Shown: positions 9,401-16,946 of the stretch, one piece after another | Layout: each line of letters begins with the position of its first letter | Numbering within the stretch: position 1 is the stretch's first letter | DNA from: Acidobacteriota bacterium | GTDB taxonomy: Bacteria > Acidobacteriota > Vicinamibacteria > Vicinamibacterales > CAVVIG01 | Assembly (NCBI GenBank): GCA_020850715.1 | Contig: JADZED010000010.1 | Location: forward strand, 124,001 to 188,000 | Length of the DNA stretch: 64,000 nucleotides | Direction: 5' to 3' | The notes under the pieces: model-generated | Database searches by the model: none | What the model saw: only the letters and a program-made list of their open reading frames with translations | Told to the model about the DNA's origin: nothing | Position numbers and translations under genes: made by a program

Positions 9401-10764
9401 GCCACTCCGGCGGCATCGTACCGCGCGCTGAGGTCGCTCGCCGCCGGCGCACGAAGCCCGGGTGGGAGCCTGCGCAGATCGAGGCCGCGCACCTCGCCGC
9501 GCAGCGCGAACGCCGCGCCCGACCCGCGGGGCAGCGAGACGCGTCCGGCCGTGGTCACGACGGCGCCGTAGGCGTTCGCGCGCGCGTCGAGCGACACGAG
9601 ACGCCCGTCGATGTCCGCTGTGGCGGCGGCGTCGTCGACGTCGAACCCGGAGACGACGATCCGCGGCGCCTGCATCTCGACGCGCCCGCCGAGCGAATCG
9701 AGCCGGTCGAGCGCCCCGAGGCGCAGGTCGACGGTCGCGTCGGCGGTGATGTCGCTGCGCAGCGCGGGGTCTTTCGCCAGCGGCGCGAGATCGAGGTTCT
9801 TCACGTCCAGCGTCCCGGAGGTCGAGTAGCCGGGCGCCATCAGGTCGGCCACGACGCTGGCGTGAAGCTGTCCCGCGCTGGAACGCGCGCTCAGATCCAT
9901 CGCCAGGCGATCGGCGGGGCCGTCAAGCTTCAGCGTGAACTCAGGCTGGAGCGGGATGCCCTTCAACGAGGGAACAACGGCCGACCATTCGGGAAGCGAC
10001 AGAGGGTCGGCGGAGATCTGCATCTGGAAGACGGGCGTGGTCCGGTCGTGCTCGATGGTGCCGTCGAACGTCAGCCGGCTTTCCGCGGTCTGCACGACCA
10101 GGTGGTCGACGACGATCGAATCGCTGCGCACCGTAATCCCCCCGGACAGCGCGTCGATCGCAATCCCTGGATCCGAGGTCTCGAATGACGCATTGGCGAT
10201 CTCGATCGAGTAGCTGCCCTGCACGTAGTCGAACGCCAGCGATGCGTCGATGTCGTCGATCCGGGCCGGCAGGTCGATCCCGGCGAGACCCGCCGCGCCG
10301 TCGACCACGATCGAGCCGTCGGTGATGACCAGGTCCTTGATCGTGATCGGCCGGCCGGAGCTCCCGGGCTCCGCGTGCCGCTCCTTGATCAACCGGCCGA
10401 GGTTCCAGCGGCCGCCCGCACGGCGCAGGTGGAGCGTCGGCCGGTCCAGGTGGAGACGGTCGATCGACAGCCCGTGCGCGAGGACCTGGAGCAGGTTGTA
10501 GTCGATCCCGACATCGTTGACGGACAGCACGTCGCTCCCGTCCATCGAGAGGCCGACATCCTGGAGCTCGGCGCCGGAGAGCAGGTTGCCGCTCAGCCGA
10601 CCGATCGTGACGCGGCCGTTCACTCGCTGGTTCACCCGCCGCACGATGTCGTCGCGGAGCCGGCTCTTGAACCAGACGGTCTGCGACACGATGACCGCCG
10701 CCGCCGCGACGCCGACGATCAACGCGAGGGCGATCGTGACAACCCGAACCAGCCGCCGCCCCAT
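6403..10764 (-). CDS. tamB: translocation and assembly module subunit TamB (AsmA-like, DUF490)
   Basis: A 1453-residue protein with one N-terminal transmembrane helix (residues about 5-25, then a basic stretch), a very long repetitive beta-strand region typical of AsmA/TamB bridge proteins, and the conserved C-terminal TamB domain (DUF490). That domain ends in short beta strands and a terminal aromatic residue. TamB spans the periplasm and works with the outer-membrane barrel TamA in outer-membrane protein assembly and phospholipid transport. Length matches the family (about 1200-1500). The tamA gene lies 50 nt upstream in the same orientation, so the pair is probably cotranscribed. The ATG start is supported by the adjacent membrane anchor. 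Confidence 0.94.
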   Translation of the reverse strand: MGRRLVRVVTIALALIVGVAAAAVIVSQTVWFKSRLRDDIVRRVNQRVNGRVTIGRLSGNLLSGAELQDVGLSMDGSDVLSVNDVGIDYNLLQVLAHGLSIDRLHLDRPTLHLRRAGGRWNLGRLIKERHAEPGSSGRPITIKDLVITDGSIVVDGAAGLAGIDLPARIDDIDASLAFDYVQGSYSIEIANASFETSDPGIAIDALSGGITVRSDSIVVDHLVVQTAESRLTFDGTIEHDRTTPVFQMQISADPLSLPEWSAVVPSLKGIPLQPEFTLKLDGPADRLAMDLSARSSAGQLHASVVADLMAPGYSTSGTLDVKNLDLAPLAKDPALRSDITADATVDLRLGALDRLDSLGGRVEMQAPRIVVSGFDVDDAAATADIDGRLVSLDARANAYGAVVTTAGRVSLPRGSGAAFALRGEVRGLDLRRLPPGLRAPAASDLSARYDAAGVAGGPRRDVRVGARFMPSTIAGAHIGGGSTAEVTVQGPRIGYAADASFSRLDLQRIGRAFRIRTLEAARYATSLNGHVAASGEGTAPATLTADVRGALAGSAIFGGRLPQLRFEGHAASNQARVHVDGSFVDLDPAIASGQRAIGGEVDGRVAIDVRLANLSRGASADTVRGAGIVELGPSSIGDLPIERARLDAEYDGDAAGVIRSLEIAGPDLNVTAAGRFALNETGQSALDVHADSPSLETLGALVDQSVAGTLSVDAAVTGNRAGLDATGTFSGSRLRYQGTSALHASGAFTAAVRDFDVAEGRYSAKVEGTFVSIAGLQINRLTATAGYADRDLAFDVAARQPERSLHAAGDAIFHADHQEVRVNALSLESRGVAWALAPASRPTIDTAAGAITVSDLALVSGPQRIAASGTFGRPGEAMAVTLDDVDLASIDALLLEPPRFSGRLTATGSIAGTRRAPTAEAEFRVIQGGFRDFHYEQFSGSVDYTGAGFRLDTRLDQAPGVWLTARGYVPKSLFEPRSGAGPAPRAGGPTDADRVDLRIDSSPIGLGLVQSFTTALTDVTGTVEAHLRIGGSGEDPHPNGSIALKEGAFTLAATGVAYAHLRGDLLFDSDRVRIPLVSMLDADDNPLSLTGELAIHARRADIVGLDVTAHDFRILGNELGDLRLNSQLAIAGELRAPRVAGDLSVNTGRLDLDEILARTAVSAYSTTAAEHPAASDGGAGSDARTRSWLRSASADVHLYIPGDLVLKADSLQPPGSPVGIGALTVTLGGDVRASMAPDEALRIAGTIETIRGFYQFQGRQFTILRGGTIIFAGAGMLNPLLDLRAQREIRGVLANVNIRGTLRQPAIVLSSTPPLDEADILALIVFNQPVNELGAGQQVSLARRAQDLALGAAAGALEQSIGDALGIDELTIRLAPQTGAAAEVTVGEQLGQNLYVRVQQGIGEHSGTNVVLEYEITDWLRLQTNLREGSPIQPQPFQRLQGSGIDLLVFFSY

Positions 10765-10814
10765 GGATCACCCAGAACCCCTCGCACCCTGGAACGCTCC
10801 GAACCCTTTCCTGG

Positions 10815-12683
10815 CTAGAACGCCTGCCCGATGCTCACGTGCAGCCGCCAGGGTCGCTTCTGCGGCTCGCCGTTCACGAGCAGCCCGTCGATCGGATTCA
10901 ACTGGAAGCCCAGGTCGACCCGAATCGGTCCGACCGGCGTGTCGTATCGCAGGCCCGGCCCCACGGCGTAGCGCAGGTCGTTCAGCCGCACGGTCCATGG
11001 ATCGGCCCAGACGTTGCCGCTGTCGAGGAACAGCACGCCCGACAGCTTGCCGGCCAGTCCGACGCGCAGCTCTTCCGACCAGGCGAAAAGGCTGGTGCCG
11101 CCAATGGGCAGGCCCGAGCCGCTGAGCGGGCTGACCTCGTAGCGCCCCCAGCCGCGCAGCGACGTGGAACCGCCGAGGAAGTATTTCTTCGAGAACGGCA
11201 CGTTGGCCGGATCGCCCGCGGCCGGATCGATGCTGCCGAGCTGCACGCGGCTGGCGACGACGACCCGCGCGCCGAACAGCGGCAGGTACTGGCGCGCGTC
11301 GGCGCTCGCCGCGAAATAGGCAAAATCGCCTGGGAGGAGCCGGCCGGCCTGCTCGCCGTGGAGAATCAACTGGTAGCCATGGTGCGGGTCCAGCAGGCTG
11401 TCGGCCGTCGAGGCCTGCAGGTCGACGCCGAACGCGTCGAGCGTGCCGTTCTGCTCGCCCGTGGTCGGATCCAGGCCCAGGGCGATCAGGTCGTTGCGCA
11501 GCGTCAGGTCGGTGAGCACGTCGTTCGCGATGGCGCTGCTGTCGTGCTCGCTCGTGAACGATGCGCTCCACGTGAACCGCGGATTCTTCCGGTAGGTGAG
11601 GGTCGCCCGGCCGCCGGTGACGATCGACCCGTATGCCGGCGTGAGCGTCCGCCAGTGCTGGGCCTCTGCGCCGAACGACACGTGCGGCCGGAACAGGTAC
11701 GGCTGGTTGAAGTCGAGCCGGAGGCCGCGATCGAGCGACGACCATCGGGCGTGCACGCCGGCCGAGCGCGCGCCGCCGAGGAAGTTCAGGTGCCGGTACT
11801 CGGCGTCGGCCCTCGCCTTCTCTTCGGTGCCGTACCCGACGCCGAAGTTGACGCGCTGGTGCTTCCCTTCCACGACCGTGACGCGGATCGCGACCTCCCC
11901 GGGCGGCTCGCCCGCGTCGAGCGTCTCCACGTTCGCGAACTGGAACAGCTCCATGCCGTACAGCCGGCGCTGCGAGTCCTGCAGCGCGCTGCGTTGGTAC
12001 AGATCGCCTGGCCGGATGGTGAGCTCACGCTCGATCACACGATCGCTCACGCTCGTGTTGCCGACGACCTCGATCCGGCCGACGTGCGCGAGCATCCCCG
12101 GCACGGCCGTGAAGGTCAGCGTCGCCCGCTTTCCGTTCGGGCCGTCGTCTTCGGCGGCGGCGACCACCGCGTTCGGATACCCGTGATCCTTCAGCTCGTT
12201 CACGGCCATCTCGCGCGAATCCACGACGGACTGCCGGTCGCGCGGCGCCCCGACCTTCAGCGGAATCCGCGATTGCAGGTTCGCCAGGCGCTCGGGGCCG
12301 AGCACGTCGAACCCGACGAAGTTCACGGCCGCCACGGTGATCGGCGCGCCTTCGTCGATGGTGATCGTGATGTTCACCGCGTCCTGCGCCTCGTTGAGCT
12401 GAACGTCGGTGTGGGTGACGCGGGCGTCTGGGAATCCGCGGTCGGCGTAGAAAGCCTGGATGCGCTGCAGGTCGGCGTCGAACTGCGTCTGATTGAAATA
12501 CTGCTGGCGCCCCCACGGCAGGATCGAGCTCTGCTTGGTGGCCAGCGCCGCGCGCAGGCGGTCGACGTCGATCGCCCGCACGCCGCGGAAGGTGATGTGG
12601 TCGACCCGGATCTTCCCCTCTTCCCGGCAGCCGGCGGCGGCGATCAGGATGGCGATGAAGATGGTACAGGCGGGATGCCGCAT
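10815..12683 (-). CDS. tamA: BamA/TamA family outer-membrane protein with lipobox
   Basis: The 622-residue product has about three POTRA domains (roughly residues 25-285) followed by a 16-strand Omp85-type barrel that ends in a C-terminal phenylalanine. Three POTRA domains and adjacency to tamB identify it as TamA rather than BamA. An unusual trait is the N-terminus: a short hydrophobic signal ends in LIAAAGC, a good lipobox, so the protein may be acylated, whereas classical TamA is not. A GGAG Shine-Dalgarno lies just upstream of the ATG. It is the first gene of a tamA-tamB unit; the OmpA-family gene upstream ends 104 nt before it, after a stem-loop. Confidence 0.92.
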   Translation of the reverse strand: MRHPACTIFIAILIAAAGCREEGKIRVDHITFRGVRAIDVDRLRAALATKQSSILPWGRQQYFNQTQFDADLQRIQAFYADRGFPDARVTHTDVQLNEAQDAVNITITIDEGAPITVAAVNFVGFDVLGPERLANLQSRIPLKVGAPRDRQSVVDSREMAVNELKDHGYPNAVVAAAEDDGPNGKRATLTFTAVPGMLAHVGRIEVVGNTSVSDRVIERELTIRPGDLYQRSALQDSQRRLYGMELFQFANVETLDAGEPPGEVAIRVTVVEGKHQRVNFGVGYGTEEKARADAEYRHLNFLGGARSAGVHARWSSLDRGLRLDFNQPYLFRPHVSFGAEAQHWRTLTPAYGSIVTGGRATLTYRKNPRFTWSASFTSEHDSSAIANDVLTDLTLRNDLIALGLDPTTGEQNGTLDAFGVDLQASTADSLLDPHHGYQLILHGEQAGRLLPGDFAYFAASADARQYLPLFGARVVVASRVQLGSIDPAAGDPANVPFSKKYFLGGSTSLRGWGRYEVSPLSGSGLPIGGTSLFAWSEELRVGLAGKLSGVLFLDSGNVWADPWTVRLNDLRYAVGPGLRYDTPVGPIRVDLGFQLNPIDGLLVNGEPQKRPWRLHVSIGQAF

Positions 12684-12746
12684 GGCTCCTCAAGCCTTAC
12701 CACAGAACGTGCCAGGGGACGGGGATTGGATCGGAGCCGGCGCCGA

Positions 12747-12779
12747 CGCTGCAGAACGGCTGCTCGCCGTCCTGCAGCG
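12747..12779 (-). terminator. stem-loop after the OmpA-family gene
   Basis: Bases 12747-12754 pair with 12772-12779 (8 bp) and 12556-equivalent inner bases 12756-12760 pair with 12766-12770 (5 bp), with one A/C mismatch between the stems and a 5-nt loop. It begins eight nt beyond the ompA-like stop codon on the minus strand. No U tract follows, so the terminator role is inferred. Confidence 0.55.
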
Positions 12780-12786
12780 CTCGGGT

Positions 12787-14502
12787 CTACTGCAGCCGCA
12801 CGACCAGCGCCGCGCGCCGGTTGAGGCGCCGCGTCTCCTCGCGCGAGTTGTCGTATTTCGGCCGCTCCTCGCCGTAGCTGATCGTGTTGAGGCGATCGGC
12901 GGCGACGCCCTGGCTCACCAGATAGTCCCTGACGCTGATGGCCCGTCGATCGCCGAGCGCGAGGTTGTACTCGGCCGTGCCGATGTTGCAGGTGTGCCCC
13001 TCGATCGTGAGCCGCAGCGCGCGATCTTCCCTCATCGCCGCGACCGCGTCGTCCAGGATGCGCGCCGCCTCCGGCCGCAGCGAATAGCGATCGAAGTCGA
13101 AGTGCACGTCCTCGAACGCGTAGGTCCTGGCGGGCGGCGGCGGCACCTGGAGGTTCACCGCATCGGAGGCAGTCTTGCCGTCGCTCGGACAGGTGACCGT
13201 GACCGTCACCGGGACCGTGCCCGCCTGGGCGGGCGCCGTCCAGATCGTCTGCCGCTCGGTCGCATTCGCGAAGGTGCCGCTGGGCGCCGACCAGCGGTAG
13301 GTCACCGCGCAGCTGATCGAGTCGTCGACGGTCGCCGTAACCGTGGAGGTCTTTCCCGCCTCGACCGTGCACGGGTTGCAGGCGGCCTGGACCGCCAGCG
13401 TGTGCTCCGGCGGCGGGGGCGGCGGCGGCGGCGGCGGCGGCACGTAGGTGCGAGCGCCGGGGTGATAGCCAATCCGGACCTGCCAATCGACATAGTCGGC
13501 GAGCTTCGCGGGATCGCTGTCGGCGTTGAATCCTTCCCGCCCCTTCCACGGCACGTTGAGACTGACGCCGCCGCCGATGAAGAATCCGTTCCGGCTCTGC
13601 CAGGTGAGCGTCGGCGTCAGATAGGTGAGGTTCTCCGTGTCCGACACCAGCGGCGCCAGGCTGCCATCGGTCGCGACGATGCGCCCGCCGGTCAGCGTCA
13701 CCTGGTCCTGACTCGGAATGAAGCCAAACAATTCGATCGTCGCCCGCAGCGGACTGCGGGACGGGAAGCCTGCGCCCACACCCCATCGGAAGGCGCCGTT
13801 TGGACCATCGAGATAGTCGGGCATGCCGCGCCACTCGTAGCCTGCGAATCCTGCGAGCTCGACCGCACGCGCGGCTTCCTTGCTGACGACGAAGTCGACG
13901 CCGAGGGCGGGCTGGCCATTGGAGACGCCGGCATCCTCGTCGCCCGTCGGAACCTTGGCGATCCCGCGCAGGGCGAACGCCACGCCGTCGGCCCGTGCCT
14001 GCGGCCGCAGGTTCACCTTCGCGCCCGCGAACAGATCGCCCACGTTGTCGCCGCTCCAGCCGGAATTCCGGCGTGGATAGCGATCGATGATGCCGCCGAC
14101 CTCCGCGTCGTTCACGAAGATGGGCCGCAGGTCGCGATCGTAGCGGGTATCGAAGAGGAAGGAGCCGAACAGCTCGACGCGATCGCTGATGCCGACGCCG
14201 ATCGTGCCGGCGAAGTCGGCCACGTTCGAGAATCCCTGCCGATAGTTGGTGCCGCGGCGGTAGCCGGTCGCCGACACCCTGCCGCGAGGCAGCACCTCAG
14301 CGGACGGAACAAACCACAGCCCAGTGTCGCCGAAGAAGGTTGTCGTCGCCGGCCGAAGCGCCTCCGCCGGCGCCACCGCCGAGGACGATGGTTGGGTGCC
14401 GGGATTCTGCTCCGTGGACGTCCCTGAAGAACCGGTCTGCGCGATCGCGCCGCCTGCGAACAGCAGCGCCATCGAGCAGAGCACGCCTGCGCGTCTCAGC
14501 AT
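12787..14502 (-). CDS. OmpA family protein with beta-barrel, Pro-rich hinge and peptidoglycan-binding domain
   Basis: The 571-residue protein has a signal peptide (MLRRAGVLCSMALLFAGG, cleavage near AIAQ), a barrel-like region to about residue 360, and a run of ten prolines encoded by GGC repeats on the plus strand. An Ig-like/PKD-type segment with cysteines follows. The C-terminal OmpA domain (about 455-571) has the HTCNIGTAEYN and NRRAALVV peptidoglycan-binding blocks. It should tether the outer membrane to the wall. A GGAGG Shine-Dalgarno is 9 nt from the ATG. A long stem-loop lies immediately upstream of that Shine-Dalgarno (14529-14573), so if read through from the KGG gene the leader could be regulated. 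Confidence 0.9.
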   Translation of the reverse strand: MLRRAGVLCSMALLFAGGAIAQTGSSGTSTEQNPGTQPSSSAVAPAEALRPATTTFFGDTGLWFVPSAEVLPRGRVSATGYRRGTNYRQGFSNVADFAGTIGVGISDRVELFGSFLFDTRYDRDLRPIFVNDAEVGGIIDRYPRRNSGWSGDNVGDLFAGAKVNLRPQARADGVAFALRGIAKVPTGDEDAGVSNGQPALGVDFVVSKEAARAVELAGFAGYEWRGMPDYLDGPNGAFRWGVGAGFPSRSPLRATIELFGFIPSQDQVTLTGGRIVATDGSLAPLVSDTENLTYLTPTLTWQSRNGFFIGGGVSLNVPWKGREGFNADSDPAKLADYVDWQVRIGYHPGARTYVPPPPPPPPPPPEHTLAVQAACNPCTVEAGKTSTVTATVDDSISCAVTYRWSAPSGTFANATERQTIWTAPAQAGTVPVTVTVTCPSDGKTASDAVNLQVPPPPARTYAFEDVHFDFDRYSLRPEAARILDDAVAAMREDRALRLTIEGHTCNIGTAEYNLALGDRRAISVRDYLVSQGVAADRLNTISYGEERPKYDNSREETRRLNRRAALVVRLQ

Positions 14503-14528
14503 TGTTTGTCGCCTCCAAAGTCGGTCGG

Positions 14529-14573
14529 GCGCCGAATCGATCGACCGCGACGTCGGGACGATCGGTTCGGCGC
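14529..14573 (-). terminator. 15-bp stem-loop between KGG-protein gene and OmpA-family gene
   Basis: Bases 14529-14543 pair with 14559-14573 over 15 positions with a single G-T type mismatch, enclosing a 15-nt loop. It starts eight nt after the KGG-protein stop codon and ends shortly before the GGAGG of the OmpA-family gene. Either a terminator or a leader attenuator is plausible; there is no U tract. Confidence 0.6.
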
Positions 14574-14580
14574 ATGCTCA

Positions 14581-14841
14581 TCACTCCGCGCGTCCGGCGG
14601 CGCTGCCTGCCAAACCGCCCTGCGGCGCCATCGTCACCGGCTCCGGCGTGATCAGCCGACCACGGCCGCCGCGGCTCACCTGACCGCCCTTGCGCCCGGC
14701 GCTGCGGGCTTCGTCGGCGGTCCACTCGTGGGCCGTGCCCTTCTCGTGAGCGGCGCGTCCGCCCTTGCTCGCGATCTCGCGCTGCTTTTCAGCAGACATG
14801 GACGCGAATCCCCGTCGTTCTTTGCGCTCTCCAGTGTTCAC
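14581..14841 (-). CDS. KGG-repeat stress protein (con-10/GsiB-like)
   Basis: This 86-residue hydrophilic protein has two KGG modules: a segment with SAEKQREIASKGGRAAHE followed by a segment with TADEARSAGRKGGQ. That is the signature of stress-induced KGG-repeat proteins such as Bacillus GsiB and fungal con-10, which are small, soluble and induced by desiccation or general stress. The start is GTG at 14841 rather than the ATG 33 nt upstream, because an AACGGAGG Shine-Dalgarno sits seven to eight nt before that GTG. The C-terminal tail after residue 60 is low in homology and rich in Gly/Ala. Confidence 0.85.
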   Translation of the reverse strand: MNTGERKERRGFASMSAEKQREIASKGGRAAHEKGTAHEWTADEARSAGRKGGQVSRGGRGRLITPEPVTMAPQGGLAGSAAGRAE

Positions 14842-15144
14842 CGCTGAACCTCCGTTCAAGTGAGTGCGGACCACGAATGGACCTCCGACCCGGAGCGGGC
14901 GGCAGGTCGTCCACCAGCACAGGACCCTGGATCGCCGGATGTCGTCTGCGGCGCCGGTCCAACCGCGCGGGTGCTCATCGCACCCCGGCGATTATCAAAG
15001 TCTGTGCCCGGAGAAGTCCTGGGGAGCTGGCTACAACTCGTTGAAACTACGCAGCTTCGACAATACGCCACCGAGCGCAGGCCACCGACGATTGCAGTGG
15101 ATTGCTACAGAAGGGCTGGAAGTCAGTAGCGATTGACTGCGCGG
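14842..15144. other. 303-nt intergenic region without a supported gene
   Basis: Two short open frames cross this stretch on the plus strand but neither has homology, a ribosome site or the codon usage of neighbours. Its right part (about 14990-15130) is visibly less GC-rich than the surroundings. It holds the leader of the KGG-protein gene on the left and the 3' flank of yggX on the right. Confidence 0.5.
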
Positions 15145-15471
15145 CTACTTGGACTGCTGGGGGACGTAGCCGGGAGGGAGGGCGGCGCCTTCGCCGAAGA
15201 AGAAGTCCTCCATGTGCTTGGCGACCAGATCCTGCGCCTCCTTCTGCCAGGGCATGAGGCGGTACTCGTTCAGGATCATCTTCATCCGCTCCTCCCACAG
15301 CTTCCAGGCGTCGACCGAGACGTGCTCGAAGATGCGCTGCCCGAGCTCGCCCGGCCACGGCGGCGCATCCAGCCCGGGCAGTTCCTTCTGGAACTTCACG
15401 CACATCACCGTGCGGCCGCTCTTGTTGGTGCCGGGCTTGGGAGGAGGTGGGGGGGCGCCGCAGTTGGCCAT
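15145..15471 (-). CDS. yggX: Fe(2+)-trafficking protein YggX with N-terminal extension
   Basis: The C-terminal 90 residues of this 108-residue protein are YggX: RTVMCVKFQKELPG, then PWPGELGQRIFEHVS and NEYRLMPW, matching the small protein that protects Fe-S enzymes from oxidative damage and helps iron transfer. The conserved N-terminal cysteine of the family is present in MCVKF. Compared with E. coli YggX (91 residues) it carries about 18 extra N-terminal residues with a run of five prolines and one more cysteine. The ATG at 15471 is preceded seven nt upstream by TACAAT (15479-15484 on the minus strand) and no Shine-Dalgarno, so transcription probably starts almost at the ATG, independent of the upstream ATP-grasp gene. 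Confidence 0.92.
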   Translation of the reverse strand: MANCGAPPPPPKPGTNKSGRTVMCVKFQKELPGLDAPPWPGELGQRIFEHVSVDAWKLWEERMKMILNEYRLMPWQKEAQDLVAKHMEDFFFGEGAALPPGYVPQQSK

Positions 15472-15478
15472 GTGTCGG

Positions 15479-15484
15479 ATTGTA
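15479..15484 (-). promoter_or_regulatory. putative -10 box of yggX
   Basis: The minus strand reads TACAAT seven nt before the yggX ATG. A transcript starting the usual 6-8 nt downstream would have practically no leader. No convincing -35 box is visible. Confidence 0.45.
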
Positions 15485-15584
15485 CCGCCAATCGCCGTCG
15501 CAAGGAACCGGGAGGGCTGCGACTCCAGCGCGAGCGAACGGTCTCGCCAATCGTGGCGCGAGGCTGCGGGCCCTCTCTGCGAGG

Positions 15585-15618
15585 GCCGCCGCCACCGCGG
15601 TTCGCGAATGGCGGCGGC
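15585..15618 (-). terminator. 10-bp perfect stem-loop after the ATP-grasp gene
   Basis: Bases 15585-15594 are the exact reverse complement of 15609-15618, around a 14-nt loop; a second small hairpin (7 bp, 15569-15587) overlaps its far end. It begins five nt beyond the ATP-grasp stop codon on the minus strand, so it plausibly ends the radical SAM/ATP-grasp transcription unit. No U tract. Confidence 0.6.
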
Positions 15619-15623
15619 AGCTC

Positions 15624-16916
15624 TTACGCGGTCGTCCCGACGATCGGCACCTCCACGTCGACGTCGAATCGGAGCCGGGCGTGGGCGCATCTGAGCGCCT
15701 CGACGGTCGCCGGCGCGGACGCGGCGCGCGCGAAGACGAAGCCGAGATAGCTCGCGCCCTCGGGCAGGGGCACCAGCCGCTGATCGGGTTTCGCCGTCAC
15801 GCGCACGTCGGTGATTCCCGGCACGGCCCGGGCGTCGTCGATTCCTGATGCGCGGCGGAAGATGCCGCGCCGCGGAATCGGCATCATCATCACGCCCGAT
15901 GCTCCGGGCGCGCGCGTCCAGCCGGCGGGCGACTCGCCGAGCGCGTGGCGCAGCAGCAGTTCCTCGAGGGCAATGCGGGCGCCCCGCGCGTTCACGAACT
16001 CCAGCGCCCGCGCGCACAGGCCGCCGATCGGACGCGCGGCCGCTTCGAGGACGACGACCCGCGGCGCGCCGGCTCCGTCGGTCCGGCTGACGCGGCACTC
16101 TGCGTGGACCGGGCCGTGGCTGAGCCCGATGGCCCGTGCGGCCGCCGCGACCGCTTCGCGGATCGCACGTTGCTCCTCGCCGGGCGCCGCCGAGGGGGTG
16201 ACGTAGATCGTCTCCTCGAAGAACGGACCGTCGAGCGGATCCGGCTTGTCGAAGATCGCCAGCACCTGCAGATCGCCATGATGCATGAGCCCCTCGACGG
16301 CGTACTCGCGTCCGGACACGAAGCTCTCGATCAGCGCCCGCTCGTGCGCGCCGGTGCGCTCGGCGCGCAGCTCTGGCGACCGCAGCAGCGCGCGCAGGCG
16401 CCGGAATGCCGCCGTGAACGCCTCGGGATCGTCGGCGCGCATCACGCCGCGGCTGCCCGACAGCGCCAGCGGCTTGATGACGCAGGGGAACGGGACCTCC
16501 GTCGCGAGCCGGGCCGGATCGGCGGCGATCGGCGTGGTCGTGAACCAGGGCGCCGGCAGTCCCGCCTCCAGCAGGCGCCCGCGCGTTCGCTCCTTGTTGC
16601 GCGCGATCGCCGCCGCGGAGGGAGAATGGCCGGGCAATCCGAGCGCCTCGAGCACGCGCGCGCCGATCACCGTCGGCCGATCGCCGACGACGAGCACGCC
16701 GTCGATGGCGCGGGCGCGCCCGGCGGCGAGGATCTTCCGCACCGAGGCGACCTCGTCGTGGAACCGGATTGCAATGGCGCCGTCACGCCACGGGTCGTCG
16801 AGCACCTGGCAGCGATCCGTTGCGAACACCAGGTCGACACCGAGCCGGCCGGCGGCGTCCCCGAACGCGCGCGTCTGGTAGCCGGTGGTGGTGGCCAGCA
16901 GGAGGACTCGTGGCAC
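15624..16916 (-). CDS. ATP-grasp domain protein, putative carboxylate-amine ligase
   Basis: This 430-residue protein has the three ATP-grasp parts: an N-terminal Rossmann-like preATP domain (VLLLATTTGYQT, VLVVGDRPT), a central lid domain with FPCVIKPLALSGSRGV supplying the ATP-binding lysine and glycine loop, and the metal-binding C-terminal part with AECRV and VVVLEAAARPIGG. ATP-grasp enzymes join a carboxylate to an amine or thiol through an acyl phosphate. The substrates here are unknown. It lies 30 nt downstream of the CCAEP-tail radical SAM gene in the same direction and is followed by a strong stem-loop. The two therefore probably form one unit and act in one biosynthetic or modification pathway. 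Confidence 0.87.
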   Translation of the reverse strand: MPRVLLLATTTGYQTRAFGDAAGRLGVDLVFATDRCQVLDDPWRDGAIAIRFHDEVASVRKILAAGRARAIDGVLVVGDRPTVIGARVLEALGLPGHSPSAAAIARNKERTRGRLLEAGLPAPWFTTTPIAADPARLATEVPFPCVIKPLALSGSRGVMRADDPEAFTAAFRRLRALLRSPELRAERTGAHERALIESFVSGREYAVEGLMHHGDLQVLAIFDKPDPLDGPFFEETIYVTPSAAPGEEQRAIREAVAAAARAIGLSHGPVHAECRVSRTDGAGAPRVVVLEAAARPIGGLCARALEFVNARGARIALEELLLRHALGESPAGWTRAPGASGVMMMPIPRRGIFRRASGIDDARAVPGITDVRVTAKPDQRLVPLPEGASYLGFVFARAASAPATVEALRCAHARLRFDVDVEVPIVGTTA

Positions 16917-16946
16917 GTCTGGATCGCGTCGGGCGTCAGGCGGACG

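Noticed and set aside
6550-10188. A 1212-codon plus-strand open frame opposite tamB
   Set aside because: No homology, no start signal, and composition typical of a shadow of the minus-strand gene.
13405-13441. GGC trinucleotide run as a microsatellite or repeat element
   Set aside because: It lies in frame within the OmpA-family gene and encodes the expected proline hinge on the minus strand.
14860-15136. Two overlapping 89-90 codon frames on the plus strand in the gap between the KGG gene and yggX
   Set aside because: No ribosome site, no motif and mutually overlapping frames; more likely noncoding.
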